Positions 38,320 through 47,978 of a DNA stretch of 64,000 nucleotides are shown here, in pieces (positions within the stretch are counted from its first letter, which is position 1; each line of letters opens with the position of its first letter). Where the stretch lies: contig MLAK01001026.1 in the NCBI GenBank assembly GCA_001839685.1, forward strand, positions 85,253 to 149,252, given 5' to 3'. Source of the DNA: Tritrichomonas foetus. Lineage: Eukaryota; Parabasalia; Tritrichomonadida; Tritrichomonadidae. A program made the position numbers and the translations under genes. The notes beneath the pieces were generated by a model. That model was not told the origin of the DNA, did not search any database, and saw nothing but the letters and a program-made list of their open reading frames with translations.

Positions 38320-40134
38320 TTATTGTGGTGCTGTAATAGGTCGTGCGATATTAGAAAGTCTATTTGAATTTTTTGTTATAAAGAATTTCTTCTTTACTTC
38401 TTCAATATCAATGTCAAATTTCTCTGCTAAAAGTTCAATATCCAATTCATCACCCTTTCCTTTCATTTTTTCCACTTCTTCAAGCATAAGTAATTTTCTT
38501 TTTTCAAGTTGAGCAGCTTTCAGTGAAACCAATTTTATTCCATTCTGTCTGTCTTGCTGGATTTTTTCCACAGTTTTCATTTTCCTATCTAAATTTTGAA
38601 CAGCTAGTTCATTTTCATATTCAATTTTTCTCTGAAGCCTTTGAGCATTTTCTGAACCAATTTTGTTCTTTAGCCACTGAATTGCGCTTTTATTAAGTAA
38701 TTCTTGCTCTTGCCTCTTTTTCACTTTTTCAAATTTCATTTCTTTTTCGGTCATTCTTTTTTCTATTTCGAGGACTTTTTGATGTTGAATTTCATCTGCT
38801 TTTCGTTTCTTTTCAAAACGCTGTAAAGTTTTCTCTTCGTTGTCTAATTGAGCTAAACGGACTTTTCTTTCTCTTTCTTTGTTCATTTGAATGTAGCGTT
38901 CAATTGCCTGTTCGTTTTTAATTTGTAGGGCTTCTTTTCTCTTCATTTCCTCAGCTTCAATTTTCTTGGAGAGTTCCAACGAGCGCCTGAATCTTTCTTC
39001 GTTCTTTTTACGAATTTCTGCTAATTCTTGTGCTTTTTGTTTTTTCTGTAACTCTAATCTTTTTTGAACAATATCTTCAATTTCTTGCATTTTCGCTATT
39101 TTCTTTTCTAATTCCATTTTTTCTCTTTGTTGAGCCATTGTCATTTTTTCGAATTGTTTTTCAGCCAAAATTCTATGTTGTTCTTTTAATCTTTCTAACT
39201 CTTCTTGCCTTTGTTTCCTTCTTTTTTCGTCTCTTAATTTCATTAAAATGTCCTTTTCTTCTCGTTTCTTTTGTTCCAATTGTTCTTGAATTTCTCGATC
39301 TTCTCTGAATTTTTTCATTTTTGCTTCTTTCAAATAATTTTGTCGATTAAATTCTTCTTTTCGAGCTTTTTCTCTTTCAATTTCTCGCATTCGCCTTCTG
39401 TTTTCATCTTCGAGTTGTTTTTGTTTTTGTTCTTCAATTTCTTGTTCACGTGTTTTAAATCTTTCTTTGACTTTTAATTCCCTTTCTAGTCTTTTTCTAT
39501 TTTCTTCCATTATTTTCTTTTGTTTCATTTCTTCTTGTGTTTTCAGCATTTCCTCCATTCGTTTTTGACGAGTCAAATCTTTTGCCCTGGTTTCCCTTTT
39601 TATGATTTCAGTGGCAATAAGTCTCTCAATTTCACGTTTCTGAACACGTTGTAGTTTAGAAAATTCACTTTCAACATCAGCTGTCGCTGATAATTTTTTT
39701 GATCTATGCATGGAATCAAATAGATTCTGTTTTTGCATCTGGGAAATTAATTCTTGTCTTGTCTCTTTAATTTGCTCGACTGAATCAATTCGTCTATGTT
39801 CCAATTCGCGAATGATTTGCTCTTTGACTTTATGATCACCAGGAATGCGCAGTTTTTCTTCTTCTGTGAGTTCGACAAGTTCATCTGGTGTAATTCCAAG
39901 TTTCTTCATTGCATCAATTGTATACGACTCTGTAAATTTGGGTGGTTCTTTACAATCAGAAGCATCAAAATTCAAAATTCCGTAATCGCAGCGACCTGTC
40001 CCACCATAGTCACTTGTTGATGAACTAAAATTTGTTGCGGTAAAATTTGTTGATCCGTAAGTATTGGCAAAAGATAAAGGTTTCGAATTCGGCTTCATCC
40101 GGAACTTAACGTACTTTTTAACGTAATGAGGCAT
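38320..40134 (-). CDS. Long charged coiled-coil protein (trichohyalin/plectin-homology type)
   Basis: Starting at MPHYVKKYVKFRMKPNSKPL (ATG at 40134, preferred over a Met 14 codons upstream), the first 80 residues are Ser/Thr/Gly/Asn-rich. A conserved-looking segment follows: FTESYTIDAMKKLGITPDEL, VELTEEEKLRIPGDHKVKEQ. Residues about 115-590 are one almost unbroken Glu/Lys/Arg/Gln helix (for example RQKRMEEMLKTQEEMKQKK). Proteins of this layout are microtubule or axoneme-associated in flagellated protists, and trichomonads have four or five flagella plus an axostyle and pelta. I cannot assign a precise ortholog. The C-terminus is a short disordered tail with RPITAPQ. It ends with TAA-type stop. 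Confidence 0.65.
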   Translation of the reverse strand: MPHYVKKYVKFRMKPNSKPLSFANTYGSTNFTATNFSSSTSDYGGTGRCDYGILNFDASDCKEPPKFTESYTIDAMKKLGITPDELVELTEEEKLRIPGDHKVKEQIIRELEHRRIDSVEQIKETRQELISQMQKQNLFDSMHRSKKLSATADVESEFSKLQRVQKREIERLIATEIIKRETRAKDLTRQKRMEEMLKTQEEMKQKKIMEENRKRLERELKVKERFKTREQEIEEQKQKQLEDENRRRMREIEREKARKEEFNRQNYLKEAKMKKFREDREIQEQLEQKKREEKDILMKLRDEKRRKQRQEELERLKEQHRILAEKQFEKMTMAQQREKMELEKKIAKMQEIEDIVQKRLELQKKQKAQELAEIRKKNEERFRRSLELSKKIEAEEMKRKEALQIKNEQAIERYIQMNKERERKVRLAQLDNEEKTLQRFEKKRKADEIQHQKVLEIEKRMTEKEMKFEKVKKRQEQELLNKSAIQWLKNKIGSENAQRLQRKIEYENELAVQNLDRKMKTVEKIQQDRQNGIKLVSLKAAQLEKRKLLMLEEVEKMKGKGDELDIELLAEKFDIDIEEVKKKFFITKNSNRLSNIARPITAPQ

Positions 40135-40993
40135 TGAAAATGATAATTGGCCCAAAAAGACAGTTAAATAGACCATAACCGCTGAAAGAGGGGTTCACAA
40201 ATTGTAATCTGAAGAAATTAAAAATATCTTGACTTATTTGTTTTAAATTTGTTTAATTACAATAGTTTTAGGAGTATTGTTAATTTTTTTCGTTTGTTAG
40301 GAAAATGCATGAATTAAAAATCGTGGAAAATCAAATATTATAGAAAACTCATCCAATTTTTTCCTAACCTGAGAGTCTGAAGATATGGAAATATTAAGGT
40401 GATAGAGTTATATGTAGGATGGAAATACGTTATTTGCCCTTAAACGAGAAAAAAAAGCTTATTGATAACAAAAATAAGAATATGAATAAGAATCATGTCG
40501 ATCCTTTCACCAAATTAAAATTAACCCTTAAAGAAGAATAAGTGATTGTGAAAAAGAAATTGAATTCATAGATACAGAATATGCATCATTAATGAATCAT
40601 CTTGAAATAAATGTTATCATTATATCATTATTACTCATGCTAAGTGAAATAGATTTCTCGTAATACCAAATCATATAAGGAGTGCACTTTAGGAATGATC
40701 TTTGATGATAAATTTTCAAAACCATTTAAAACAAAATATATATACATTGGCATTTAAAGTTCTTACAAGAAGATGAACTTTATGATCAGCTATTGACAAA
40801 TAATTCTAATAAATGTGGATTCGATATCATTTCAATAAAAGTAGCAACCCTTGTTTTCTTCACGTTTTTTTCCCCTTTTTTTCTCTCATGAAAATTTTCA
40901 CCGGCTCTATCATATATTGTAATATACAATTGGTAAGCAAAGTCTACTTTTTCCCCTTTGATTAGCGACCGTTTATTGTCACTTTTCAAACCA
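40135..40993. other. Intergenic (divergent promoters)
   Basis: AT-rich. A 67-codon minus-strand frame near 40786-40989 has no family signal. An initiator-like TCACTTT is at 40979-40985. Confidence 0.5.
40979..40985 (+). promoter_or_regulatory. Initiator-like TCACTTT before AP sigma gene
   Basis: It matches the trichomonad initiator TCA-Py-T and lies eight bases before the ATG at 40994, which supports that start. Confidence 0.45.
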
Positions 40994-41419
40994 ATGCTAA
41001 AGTTTTTCTTAATTGTGAATCGTCACGGACAAACCCGTTTAGCCCAATACTATGGTGATCGCCCAACTATCGAAGAAAGGCAGAAACTTGAAAACGAAAT
41101 TATCCGCCAATGCGTATCTAGAAATGAAGCAACTTCATTTGCCTTCCACCACGGAGACCAAAAAATCATTTACAAAAGATATTTAGCTATTTACTGCATT
41201 GCTGGAGTTGAAGAAGACGCCAACGAATTGGCTGTGACTTCTTTCTTCGATTTCCTTTTCCAAACTCTCCGCGACTACTTCGGCGACATCACTGAATTCC
41301 ACATTCTTTATCATATCGCAGAAACATATACAGCCCTTAACGAAATAGTCATGGACGGAGTTATTGTCGAAACATCAAAAACCAAGATTATATCTTACCT
41401 GAATTCCATTTTTGTGTAA
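40994..41419 (+). CDS. Clathrin adaptor small (sigma) subunit, AP-4-like
   Basis: This 141-residue longin-fold protein opens MLKFFLIVNRHGQTRLAQYY and contains IIYKRYLAIYCIAGVEEDAN and FGDITEFHILYHIAETYTAL, then ALNEIVMDGVIVETSKTKII. All are hallmarks of adaptor sigma subunits. The N-terminus (KFFLxVNxxGQTRLxxYY) and the segment MDGVIVET fit AP-4 sigma better than AP-1, AP-2 or AP-3, but the distinction needs a tree. It would form part of a coat for trans-Golgi or endosomal sorting. The start at 40994 is preferred over an in-frame ATG 36 bases upstream because it matches the family start and follows an initiator-like site. It ends with TAA. Confidence 0.9.
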   Translation: MLKFFLIVNRHGQTRLAQYYGDRPTIEERQKLENEIIRQCVSRNEATSFAFHHGDQKIIYKRYLAIYCIAGVEEDANELAVTSFFDFLFQTLRDYFGDITEFHILYHIAETYTALNEIVMDGVIVETSKTKIISYLNSIFV

Positions 41420-41905
41420 AAATGGCCAGCCAAAACATATCCATATTACAGATCTTTTTCTAAAAAAAGTTTTTCATTATCAATTTTTTTTTTGATCTGT
41501 TTTTTATCTATATACTGTTTTAATTTGTTCTTATATAACCTTGAACATATATTATTCGGCAGAATAACTCTATTTTTTATTTTTGTGAAATTTGTAGTTT
41601 GTAAAATATTATTTTTTCTATCATGAAACATTTCACGATACAATACATATTGATAATAGGATCTAACTATACGGCCTTTTATCTCAAACAAAAATTCTTT
41701 TTTCAATCGAATTTCATAATTTGATATAATTTACAATGGATCAGAAATGAGAAAAAGTGTAAATAAATATTAGAAAAATAAAATAATATAATATTGTAAT
41801 ATTATTATTAATCGATAAATGTATATATATTCTCTGTTTTATGTTTAATGAAGAAATTTAGAAAAAGTTCGATAAAATAAAAAATAAAATAAATATGAAG
41901 TATTT
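41420..41905. other. Intergenic (convergent genes)
   Basis: Very AT-rich. Nothing supported. Confidence 0.5.
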
Positions 41906-43117
41906 CTACTTGATCTGGTGGAGCCATGGTGCCTGGAGGAGCTCTTCAGCTGAAGGTCTCTGGCTTGGTATAATTGCTAACATTGGCTCGAGGAATTTTG
42001 TCAATTCTGCCGCTTCATTGAATGGGATGTCATATTTCATTAAGAGATCGAAAATGGATGGCATTGATTCCTGGTTTGTGTAGCATAGTTGACCGTTTTC
42101 TCTATAAAGTGTTTCATAGTGCATTCCTTCTCTTGCCCAGTCTTCAGGAATTCTTCCCAATACAGATTCAATCATAGAAAGATGAATCGAGTCGAAAACG
42201 TGTCTGTTTTCTGAAGTCTCATCTTCGTTATCTTCATAAGATGGATCAAAAAGATGATGCCTTGTCGTCAATTCGAAGATCATACAAGCAAGTGACCAAA
42301 TATCGGCTGATGTGTCATACGGCAATCCAAGAAGCACCTCTGGTGATCTGTATTGTCTGGTTTGAATAAGGTCATTCAATGGCATGTTCACAAAGCACGA
42401 ATTTCCGATGTCACCTAACTTGAAATCAATTGTGTTTGGATCATCCTCGAGAGCATTGAAAACATCTGAGTCTTCAGAGCCTATAAATGGCGGGTACGGG
42501 AAAAGTGTTCTACTCGCCATTACATTTTCTGGTTTCAAATCTGTATGGATCACCCCCAGTTTGTGCATGAAATCGAGTCCCAAAAGTGTATCTTTAGCAA
42601 TTTTCTTGATAACCCGAAGAGGAATTCCAACAAAGGCGGCATCGAAATAATTCAAATACGTGAGAATATTTTGCGCAACGAGTTCAAAAACAAAACAAAA
42701 ATGCTGCATGTGATAAAACATACGATAGAATTTGACAACTTTCACGCCTGGCGTCATCGCATCAGATAAATATCGATTCAGTATGTATTCGTCTTGAAAC
42801 ATTTCTTCTTCTGATTGCTTCAAAATTTTAATAGCGACGTTTTGCTGGAGAACGTGATCGAAGGCTAACCAGACGAGGCAAAATGTTCCACGGCCGATCA
42901 GCGTCTTAACTTGATAACGATGGTCGAGAATAAAGTCCTTGTTGATAATATAATGGCCTTCCTCTTGATCAGTCTGTAGAATTTCATCAAGTTCTTCCAT
43001 ATTTTCACCGCTGTATCTGTGATTGATTTCGTGGCCAAAACAACGAAGAGGACCGATTTCGTTTGTTTCTTCCTCTTCTTCTTCGTCGATTGAATCAGAT
43101 GACATTAATTCAGCCAT
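41906..43117 (-). CDS. SRPK-family protein kinase
   Basis: The 403-residue product (ATG at 43117, MAELMSSDSIDEEEEEETNE) has an acidic N-terminus and a full kinase domain: loop IGRGTFCLVWLAFD, catalytic Lys in NVAIKILKQ, catalytic loop VIHTDLKPENVM, and LGDIGNSCFV replacing ADLGNAC. The LGN/IGN metal motif is the hallmark of SR-protein kinases. The activation segment is QTRQYRSPEVLLGLPYDTSA. The insert between lobes (ASRTLFPYPPFIGSEDSDVF to PNTID) is only about 30 residues, far shorter than the spacer of animal SRPKs. It likely phosphorylates RS-domain splicing factors. The family is conserved even in intron-poor protists. It ends with TAA-type stop. Confidence 0.9.
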   Translation of the reverse strand: MAELMSSDSIDEEEEEETNEIGPLRCFGHEINHRYSGENMEELDEILQTDQEEGHYIINKDFILDHRYQVKTLIGRGTFCLVWLAFDHVLQQNVAIKILKQSEEEMFQDEYILNRYLSDAMTPGVKVVKFYRMFYHMQHFCFVFELVAQNILTYLNYFDAAFVGIPLRVIKKIAKDTLLGLDFMHKLGVIHTDLKPENVMASRTLFPYPPFIGSEDSDVFNALEDDPNTIDFKLGDIGNSCFVNMPLNDLIQTRQYRSPEVLLGLPYDTSADIWSLACMIFELTTRHHLFDPSYEDNEDETSENRHVFDSIHLSMIESVLGRIPEDWAREGMHYETLYRENGQLCYTNQESMPSIFDLLMKYDIPFNEAAELTKFLEPMLAIIPSQRPSAEELLQAPWLHQIK

Positions 43118-44101
43118 TTTTGGAAAAACTTTCACCAATGAATTTCTAAACGCCAATATCAAGTTTTCAAAAGGAAATGCTAAATTGTCATTCCCTTTCT
43201 TTTCAAATATTTCCTAAATGTCATGAATACTTTTTGATTAAATAAATGGCTTAAGTTTGAGAATATTCTGTGTATTTTTGGCCTTTTTTGTCTGAAACTC
43301 ATGTCACCTCAAAATATATAACCAAATTTGTCACATCACTAGAATACTTTTATCTTGGGAAATCTGTGATAATTAATTCTATCTCAGATGTAAATAAAGA
43401 AATTCAATAAAAAACATCATTTCCAACGAATAGAATAAATGGTCAATTTGATGAAGATTCTACATCTTTATCAAGATGATCATATTGTTAGCTTAGAGTA
43501 TTATAATCTTAATTTATCAGTTTAGTCTCAGATTCACCCCTATTCATAGAAATATTATGAATTTCGTTCATGCTCATGATTCATGAATTATAAACAGTTA
43601 TCACAAGTGTAATTTATTTAGAAATCATATATTCATACCTCGACACTATTAATGTCATTAAAAATTAATAAAAAAATTAAAAATGAATTTTTTTCTCCAA
43701 GAATAACTCATCTGTGTGATTTTTAATTATAATTTAAGATTTTCATCTCAACTTTGGATTCTGAAGGATCACTCAAAGTAAGGATTAAATCAAGGAAGGA
43801 AAAATAAGGAACAAGCATATCACATTCATTCTAATTAGAATTCTTGAAAGAATAGAATGATTGTGATAATAAATAATTAGATATTAATCATAATAAGAAT
43901 CATTGAGTGAAGGATAAATCGGTTCCATGATTTCGAGAGATTGCCATATTTCACACATGTGAATTGATGTTGTTCGATCATATGATTCGACCATATATAT
44001 ATTGAAAACCAAAATCACCATAAGATTTTATTTCACATGACATGTCATCAAATCCTCTGAATTTGTGTTGGTCATGAATTTAACATTCACAGAATTACAG
44101 A
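43118..44101. other. Intergenic (divergent promoters)
   Basis: About 1 kb, AT-rich. A 14-base palindrome ATTCTAATTAGAAT lies near 43827-43841. An initiator-like TCACAGA is at 44087, about 15 bases before the GRWD1 ATG. No gene is seen. Confidence 0.5.
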
Positions 44102-45298
44102 ATGGACGGCTCCGACGAAGAATTCGGCTTTACTAATAGTATCTACAGACAGTATTTTCAAATGAACTTCGAGTGGCCATGCCTCTCGTTCGACGTACTT
44201 CGTGATGAGCTCGGCGCAAATCGTGTTCACTTTCCACACACCGCCTACTTTGTAGCCGCCACCCAAGCAGATTCAGAAGATGAAAACCAACTTCTTGTCA
44301 CCAAAATCAGCGAAATGCAGTGCACGAAATTTGATGACGAAATTGATGACGAATCAAAGCTCGTTGATGCCAAAGTTCGAGCCTGCGGAAACTTCCATCC
44401 AGCTGCAGCCAATCGCGTCCGTTCAATGCCACAGCAATCAAATATAGTTGCCACATGGAGCGATCAAGGTGTTGTCCTCATTTGGGATGTTTCCGCCGCC
44501 ATCCAAGCATCGGGCACAGATTCCGGCCAGGGCGCTGTCCAACTTCTTTCTGAGTGTCCAAACGATTGCGAAGGATTTGGCCTTGCATGGTCAAAAGTCT
44601 CAAAAGGCATTTTAGCCGTTGGCAACAACGATGGAAAAATTGGCCTCTGGAGTGAATTGTCTGGCGGTTTTGTCAATCAATCATTATTCGACGCACACAC
44701 AGATAGTGTCGAGGACATTATCTTCAGTCCAACAGATGATGGTGTGTTTGCATCCTGCATGTGTGGCGGATTTATCGCAATTTGGGATTCACGCGATTTA
44801 TCCGTTCCTGTTGCCAAGTTCCAAGCTTATCAATGCGACTGCAACGTCATTGATTGGAATCCAAATCAAACAAACTTACTTGTTTCTGGTTCAGATGAAG
44901 GCGTTATCAGCATCTGGGATCTTCGAGCAGTCTCTCAAGCAAACCCATCACCAATTGGTACAATTGAATACCACACAGACGCAATCACCAGCATAGAATG
45001 GAATCCACACGACGAATCAGAATTCGCAGTTTCGTCAGCAGACGGAAGAGTAACAATCTGGGACTTATCAGTCGAAGCTTTGGATCCAGACGAAAAAGAA
45101 GAAGGAATCCCAGATCAGATGATGTTCGAGCACGTACATGAAGATCCAAAGGAACTTCACTATCATCCTCAGATCCCATCAATGATTGCTGTCACTGGTG
45201 CAACTTTCGACGTATTCATCCCAGACATCGAGGGTGACGCCGGAGATGAGGCACAGCCACCTGAGGGATACGTTCCTCAACCAGCTGAAGAAGAGTGA
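44102..45298 (+). CDS. Glutamate-rich WD-repeat protein (GRWD1/Rrb1), ribosome assembly
   Basis: A 398-residue WD40 propeller. The N-terminal histone-binding-like helix segment (YRQYFQMNFEWPCLSFDVLR, DELGANRVHFPHTAYFVAAT) and the blade order match GRWD1/Rrb1. Blades include ATWSDQGVVLIWDVS, HTDSVEDIIFSPTDDGVFAS, NVIDWNPNQTNLLVSGSDEG, and ITSIEWNPHDESEFAVSSAD. The final segment PKELHYHPQIPSMIAVTG is diagnostic. In yeast this protein is the dedicated chaperone and importer for ribosomal protein L3 in early 60S assembly. The acidic insert between N-terminus and propeller is short. Codon usage is richer in C at third positions than neighbours, suggesting strong expression. It ends with TGA. Confidence 0.92.
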   Translation: MDGSDEEFGFTNSIYRQYFQMNFEWPCLSFDVLRDELGANRVHFPHTAYFVAATQADSEDENQLLVTKISEMQCTKFDDEIDDESKLVDAKVRACGNFHPAAANRVRSMPQQSNIVATWSDQGVVLIWDVSAAIQASGTDSGQGAVQLLSECPNDCEGFGLAWSKVSKGILAVGNNDGKIGLWSELSGGFVNQSLFDAHTDSVEDIIFSPTDDGVFASCMCGGFIAIWDSRDLSVPVAKFQAYQCDCNVIDWNPNQTNLLVSGSDEGVISIWDLRAVSQANPSPIGTIEYHTDAITSIEWNPHDESEFAVSSADGRVTIWDLSVEALDPDEKEEGIPDQMMFEHVHEDPKELHYHPQIPSMIAVTGATFDVFIPDIEGDAGDEAQPPEGYVPQPAEEE

Positions 45299-45786
45299 AA
45301 AAGATAAAATCAGGAAAGAAACCACTAGACTCGAAAGCTATGTAAATCGTATAAAAAAAGAATAAACGACTTTTTTGAATGTCAATTCTTGCTTTGTATT
45401 GGATTATTTTGCATTTTAGATAAATTGGATTCTTTGGAATAGAAATGAATCCGATGATTCAAAGTGTGAAAAACGGTATATCAGAAGATGCCATTATTTT
45501 AAGTAATATCTGTTAACTCTATTTGTTGAACAGGCTTGTATCTTTAGCTCTTTTCAGTGGTGAAATTATGTAAACTAAATATGATTTCTCAAAATGACCA
45601 CTACAATTATCTTCAATGAATACTCTTCATACTCACCAATTAGATGTTAATGATCGAAAAATGCATAATTATGCAATTATAATAGAAAATGCAAGACAAA
45701 AAAGAAAGAGGATTGAAAATTCAAACATTGTTTATATGACTAGTTTTTGTACACTACTTAGTAATTTCCGTAATAGTTATTGTTAC
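45299..45786. other. Intergenic (convergent genes)
   Basis: AT-rich. A 66-codon frame at 45616 overlaps the next gene's 3' end antisense and is not called. Confidence 0.5.
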
Positions 45787-47211
45787 TTAATGAATATTAT
45801 TCTTAATTCTCGGTAACATGATAATTCTATTGAGTTCCTTGTTTATTCCATGTTTAAGAGGACTTAATTTTTGTTGACTTGCCATCAGTCCAGGCATTGA
45901 ACAACGCCTATCGTCAGCTGTCCACTGAACTGTTCTTATGTGTCCTTTTGATCGTGATATTTTTGGGTAAGTTGGTTCATGAGAATCTATATGATGTTTT
46001 ATTAACCCGAGAGTATAAGTTTTGGAATGAGAAATTTTATTTTTCTTTGAGAGAATAATAGTTTTCAAGATATTATACAAATGCTGATCATGCATTTTTT
46101 CAAATAATATTTCAAAATCAACAGGGTTCATTCCATTATCAATAAAATCATTTTTGGAAATAGGAATAAAAGCATCATTATTAAGATTATTTACAGGATT
46201 TTCATAGAAAGTTTCTGATTGTCTGCTTTTGATCCCAATATTTTTCATTGATAAGATTGATTGACCATTATTTTGAATTATAGGATTTCTGCATAATTTG
46301 ATAGCAGTTTCACTATTGAAATGATGCATTATCGAACCAATTTCTGTATCATCAGCATCATTAGCGAGTGGTGACGCTAGGCTATGAAAATTGAAATTAC
46401 TAAATTTTGTTGCATTTCGATCACAATATTTTTCAGTACAAAAACGATACCATGGATGACTTTTCACTTGGTCGATAGAGTATCGTTTATTTTTATCTTT
46501 TTCAAGCATGTGTGAAATCAAATCATACAGTAAAGGGTTCATACAAAGATTATCTGGAAATCGCACTTCTTGATTTGTAATTAGTTCAAACAATTGATAA
46601 ATATTATCAGAATAGAAAGGATATGTTCCAACAACTAAATAATAAACAAGGACTCCAAGTGCCCATATATCAATTCTTTCATCATATTTTTCACCATAAA
46701 TGATTTCTGGTGAAGTTGAAAAAACTGATCCACATTGAGTTGAAAGTAATTCATCACATGATTTGCTATAACCAAAATCAATAAGTTTCACATTATGATA
46801 CTCATCCAATAAAATATTATCTGGTTTTATATCACGATGGGCGATATTTTTAACATTATGCAAATAGTCGAGGGCATTACAGATTTGAGAAACATAACGA
46901 AAGAGAATTTGTTCGTTATGTATCTGTCCTAGCATTGATATACTTCCATTAGGTGCATATTCTGTGATAAGTGCAACTTGTTGTCCATTATCGACGATAT
47001 CGAAGTATGTTGAAATGTTTTCATGATTTAGTAATTGCATAATTTTGGCTTCTTCTATCGTATTATTTACGGTTTCTTCATTGTATTCTTTCATCACTTT
47101 GATTGCAACAGGGATATTTAGGTATTTATTGTATCCCATGTAAACATTTGAATAAGTTTCTGTCCCAATAGGTGCAACTAATTTATAATCACCAATATTT
47201 TGCATGAGCAT
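45787..47211 (-). CDS. CAMK-like (CAMKL/SNF1-type) protein kinase
   Basis: The ATG at 47211 (MLMQNIGDYKLVAPIG) is preferred over a hydrophobic extension of ten codons. The kinase domain spans residues 8-260: loop IGTETYSNVYMG (a degenerate glycine loop, ETYS in place of GxFG), Lys in VAIKVMKEY, HRDIKPDNILLD, DFG in LIDFGYSKS, CGSVFSTSPEII in place of CGTPxYxAPE, and DIWALGVLVYYLVVGTYPF. These are the features of the CAMKL group that is widely expanded in trichomonads. The C-terminal 210 residues are Asn/Ser-rich with no domain I recognise. Degenerate glycine loop and APE suggest unusual regulation but all catalytic residues are present. It ends with TAA-type stop. Confidence 0.88.
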   Translation of the reverse strand: MLMQNIGDYKLVAPIGTETYSNVYMGYNKYLNIPVAIKVMKEYNEETVNNTIEEAKIMQLLNHENISTYFDIVDNGQQVALITEYAPNGSISMLGQIHNEQILFRYVSQICNALDYLHNVKNIAHRDIKPDNILLDEYHNVKLIDFGYSKSCDELLSTQCGSVFSTSPEIIYGEKYDERIDIWALGVLVYYLVVGTYPFYSDNIYQLFELITNQEVRFPDNLCMNPLLYDLISHMLEKDKNKRYSIDQVKSHPWYRFCTEKYCDRNATKFSNFNFHSLASPLANDADDTEIGSIMHHFNSETAIKLCRNPIIQNNGQSILSMKNIGIKSRQSETFYENPVNNLNNDAFIPISKNDFIDNGMNPVDFEILFEKMHDQHLYNILKTIILSKKNKISHSKTYTLGLIKHHIDSHEPTYPKISRSKGHIRTVQWTADDRRCSMPGLMASQQKLSPLKHGINKELNRIIMLPRIKNNIH

Positions 47212-47978
47212 AGCAAAAATCCAACAGAGAAAAATTAACAAAAAGCCTATTCAAAAGATTTTGAGGGATCTATGAAAATTGTAAAGTATTTTGAAGAAGA
47301 TTGAAAAGAGAATATGTAAAACAATTCAAACATTTGTTTCAAATTTAGAATTTCTATGGGTGCAAAATTTTCCCATTTTTTTTCTATTAAAAAAAGTATA
47401 CAAAAGTTAATTCTGAATATTTGTAATGAATCATTGAAACTTATTCATTTTGATTATATACCGATAAAAATGCGCTGATATTACATTTTTATGTGATTTT
47501 AGCCTTAGTGAATAGAATTTTAATTAATTTAATTAATATGACCTCATTCAATCGCAATTTGGTTGAAAATTATCATTCTTAAAATTTAGTGCTAATTTAT
47601 GTCTTTTTATATATAAAGAATGAGGTAGTTGCAAATTCTTCAATTTTTGATTCGTATAAAAAGATAAGATTTGATCCTTATTTTTCTCTTTTTCCTCTTT
47701 TACTGTTCTTTGAACACAAACAAGCATACATGACAGAATATATGAAGATTAAATCTTCAAGAATATGGTTAACCGTTTCTTATCAGAATAATTTTTTTGG
47801 ATATCTATTTTCTAAAGATTCATCAAAAATTGTTTACTCCGCACTATTATTTCATTATTCATATGACTTTATTATGACTTTTGCTTTTTGATTTTTACGA
47901 TAAATTCAAAAATAATATTTGACATATGATGATTTTTATTTTGATACTTTACAACAGAATTTCATATTTATAATTCTA
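47212..47978. other. Intergenic
   Basis: AT-rich. A TTG-initiated 100-codon frame at 47589 and another at 47919 lack start context and family signal and are not called. Confidence 0.5.

Noticed and set aside
45616..45816. 66-codon plus-strand frame
   Set aside because: It overlaps the kinase gene's 3' end antisense and has no recognisable sequence.
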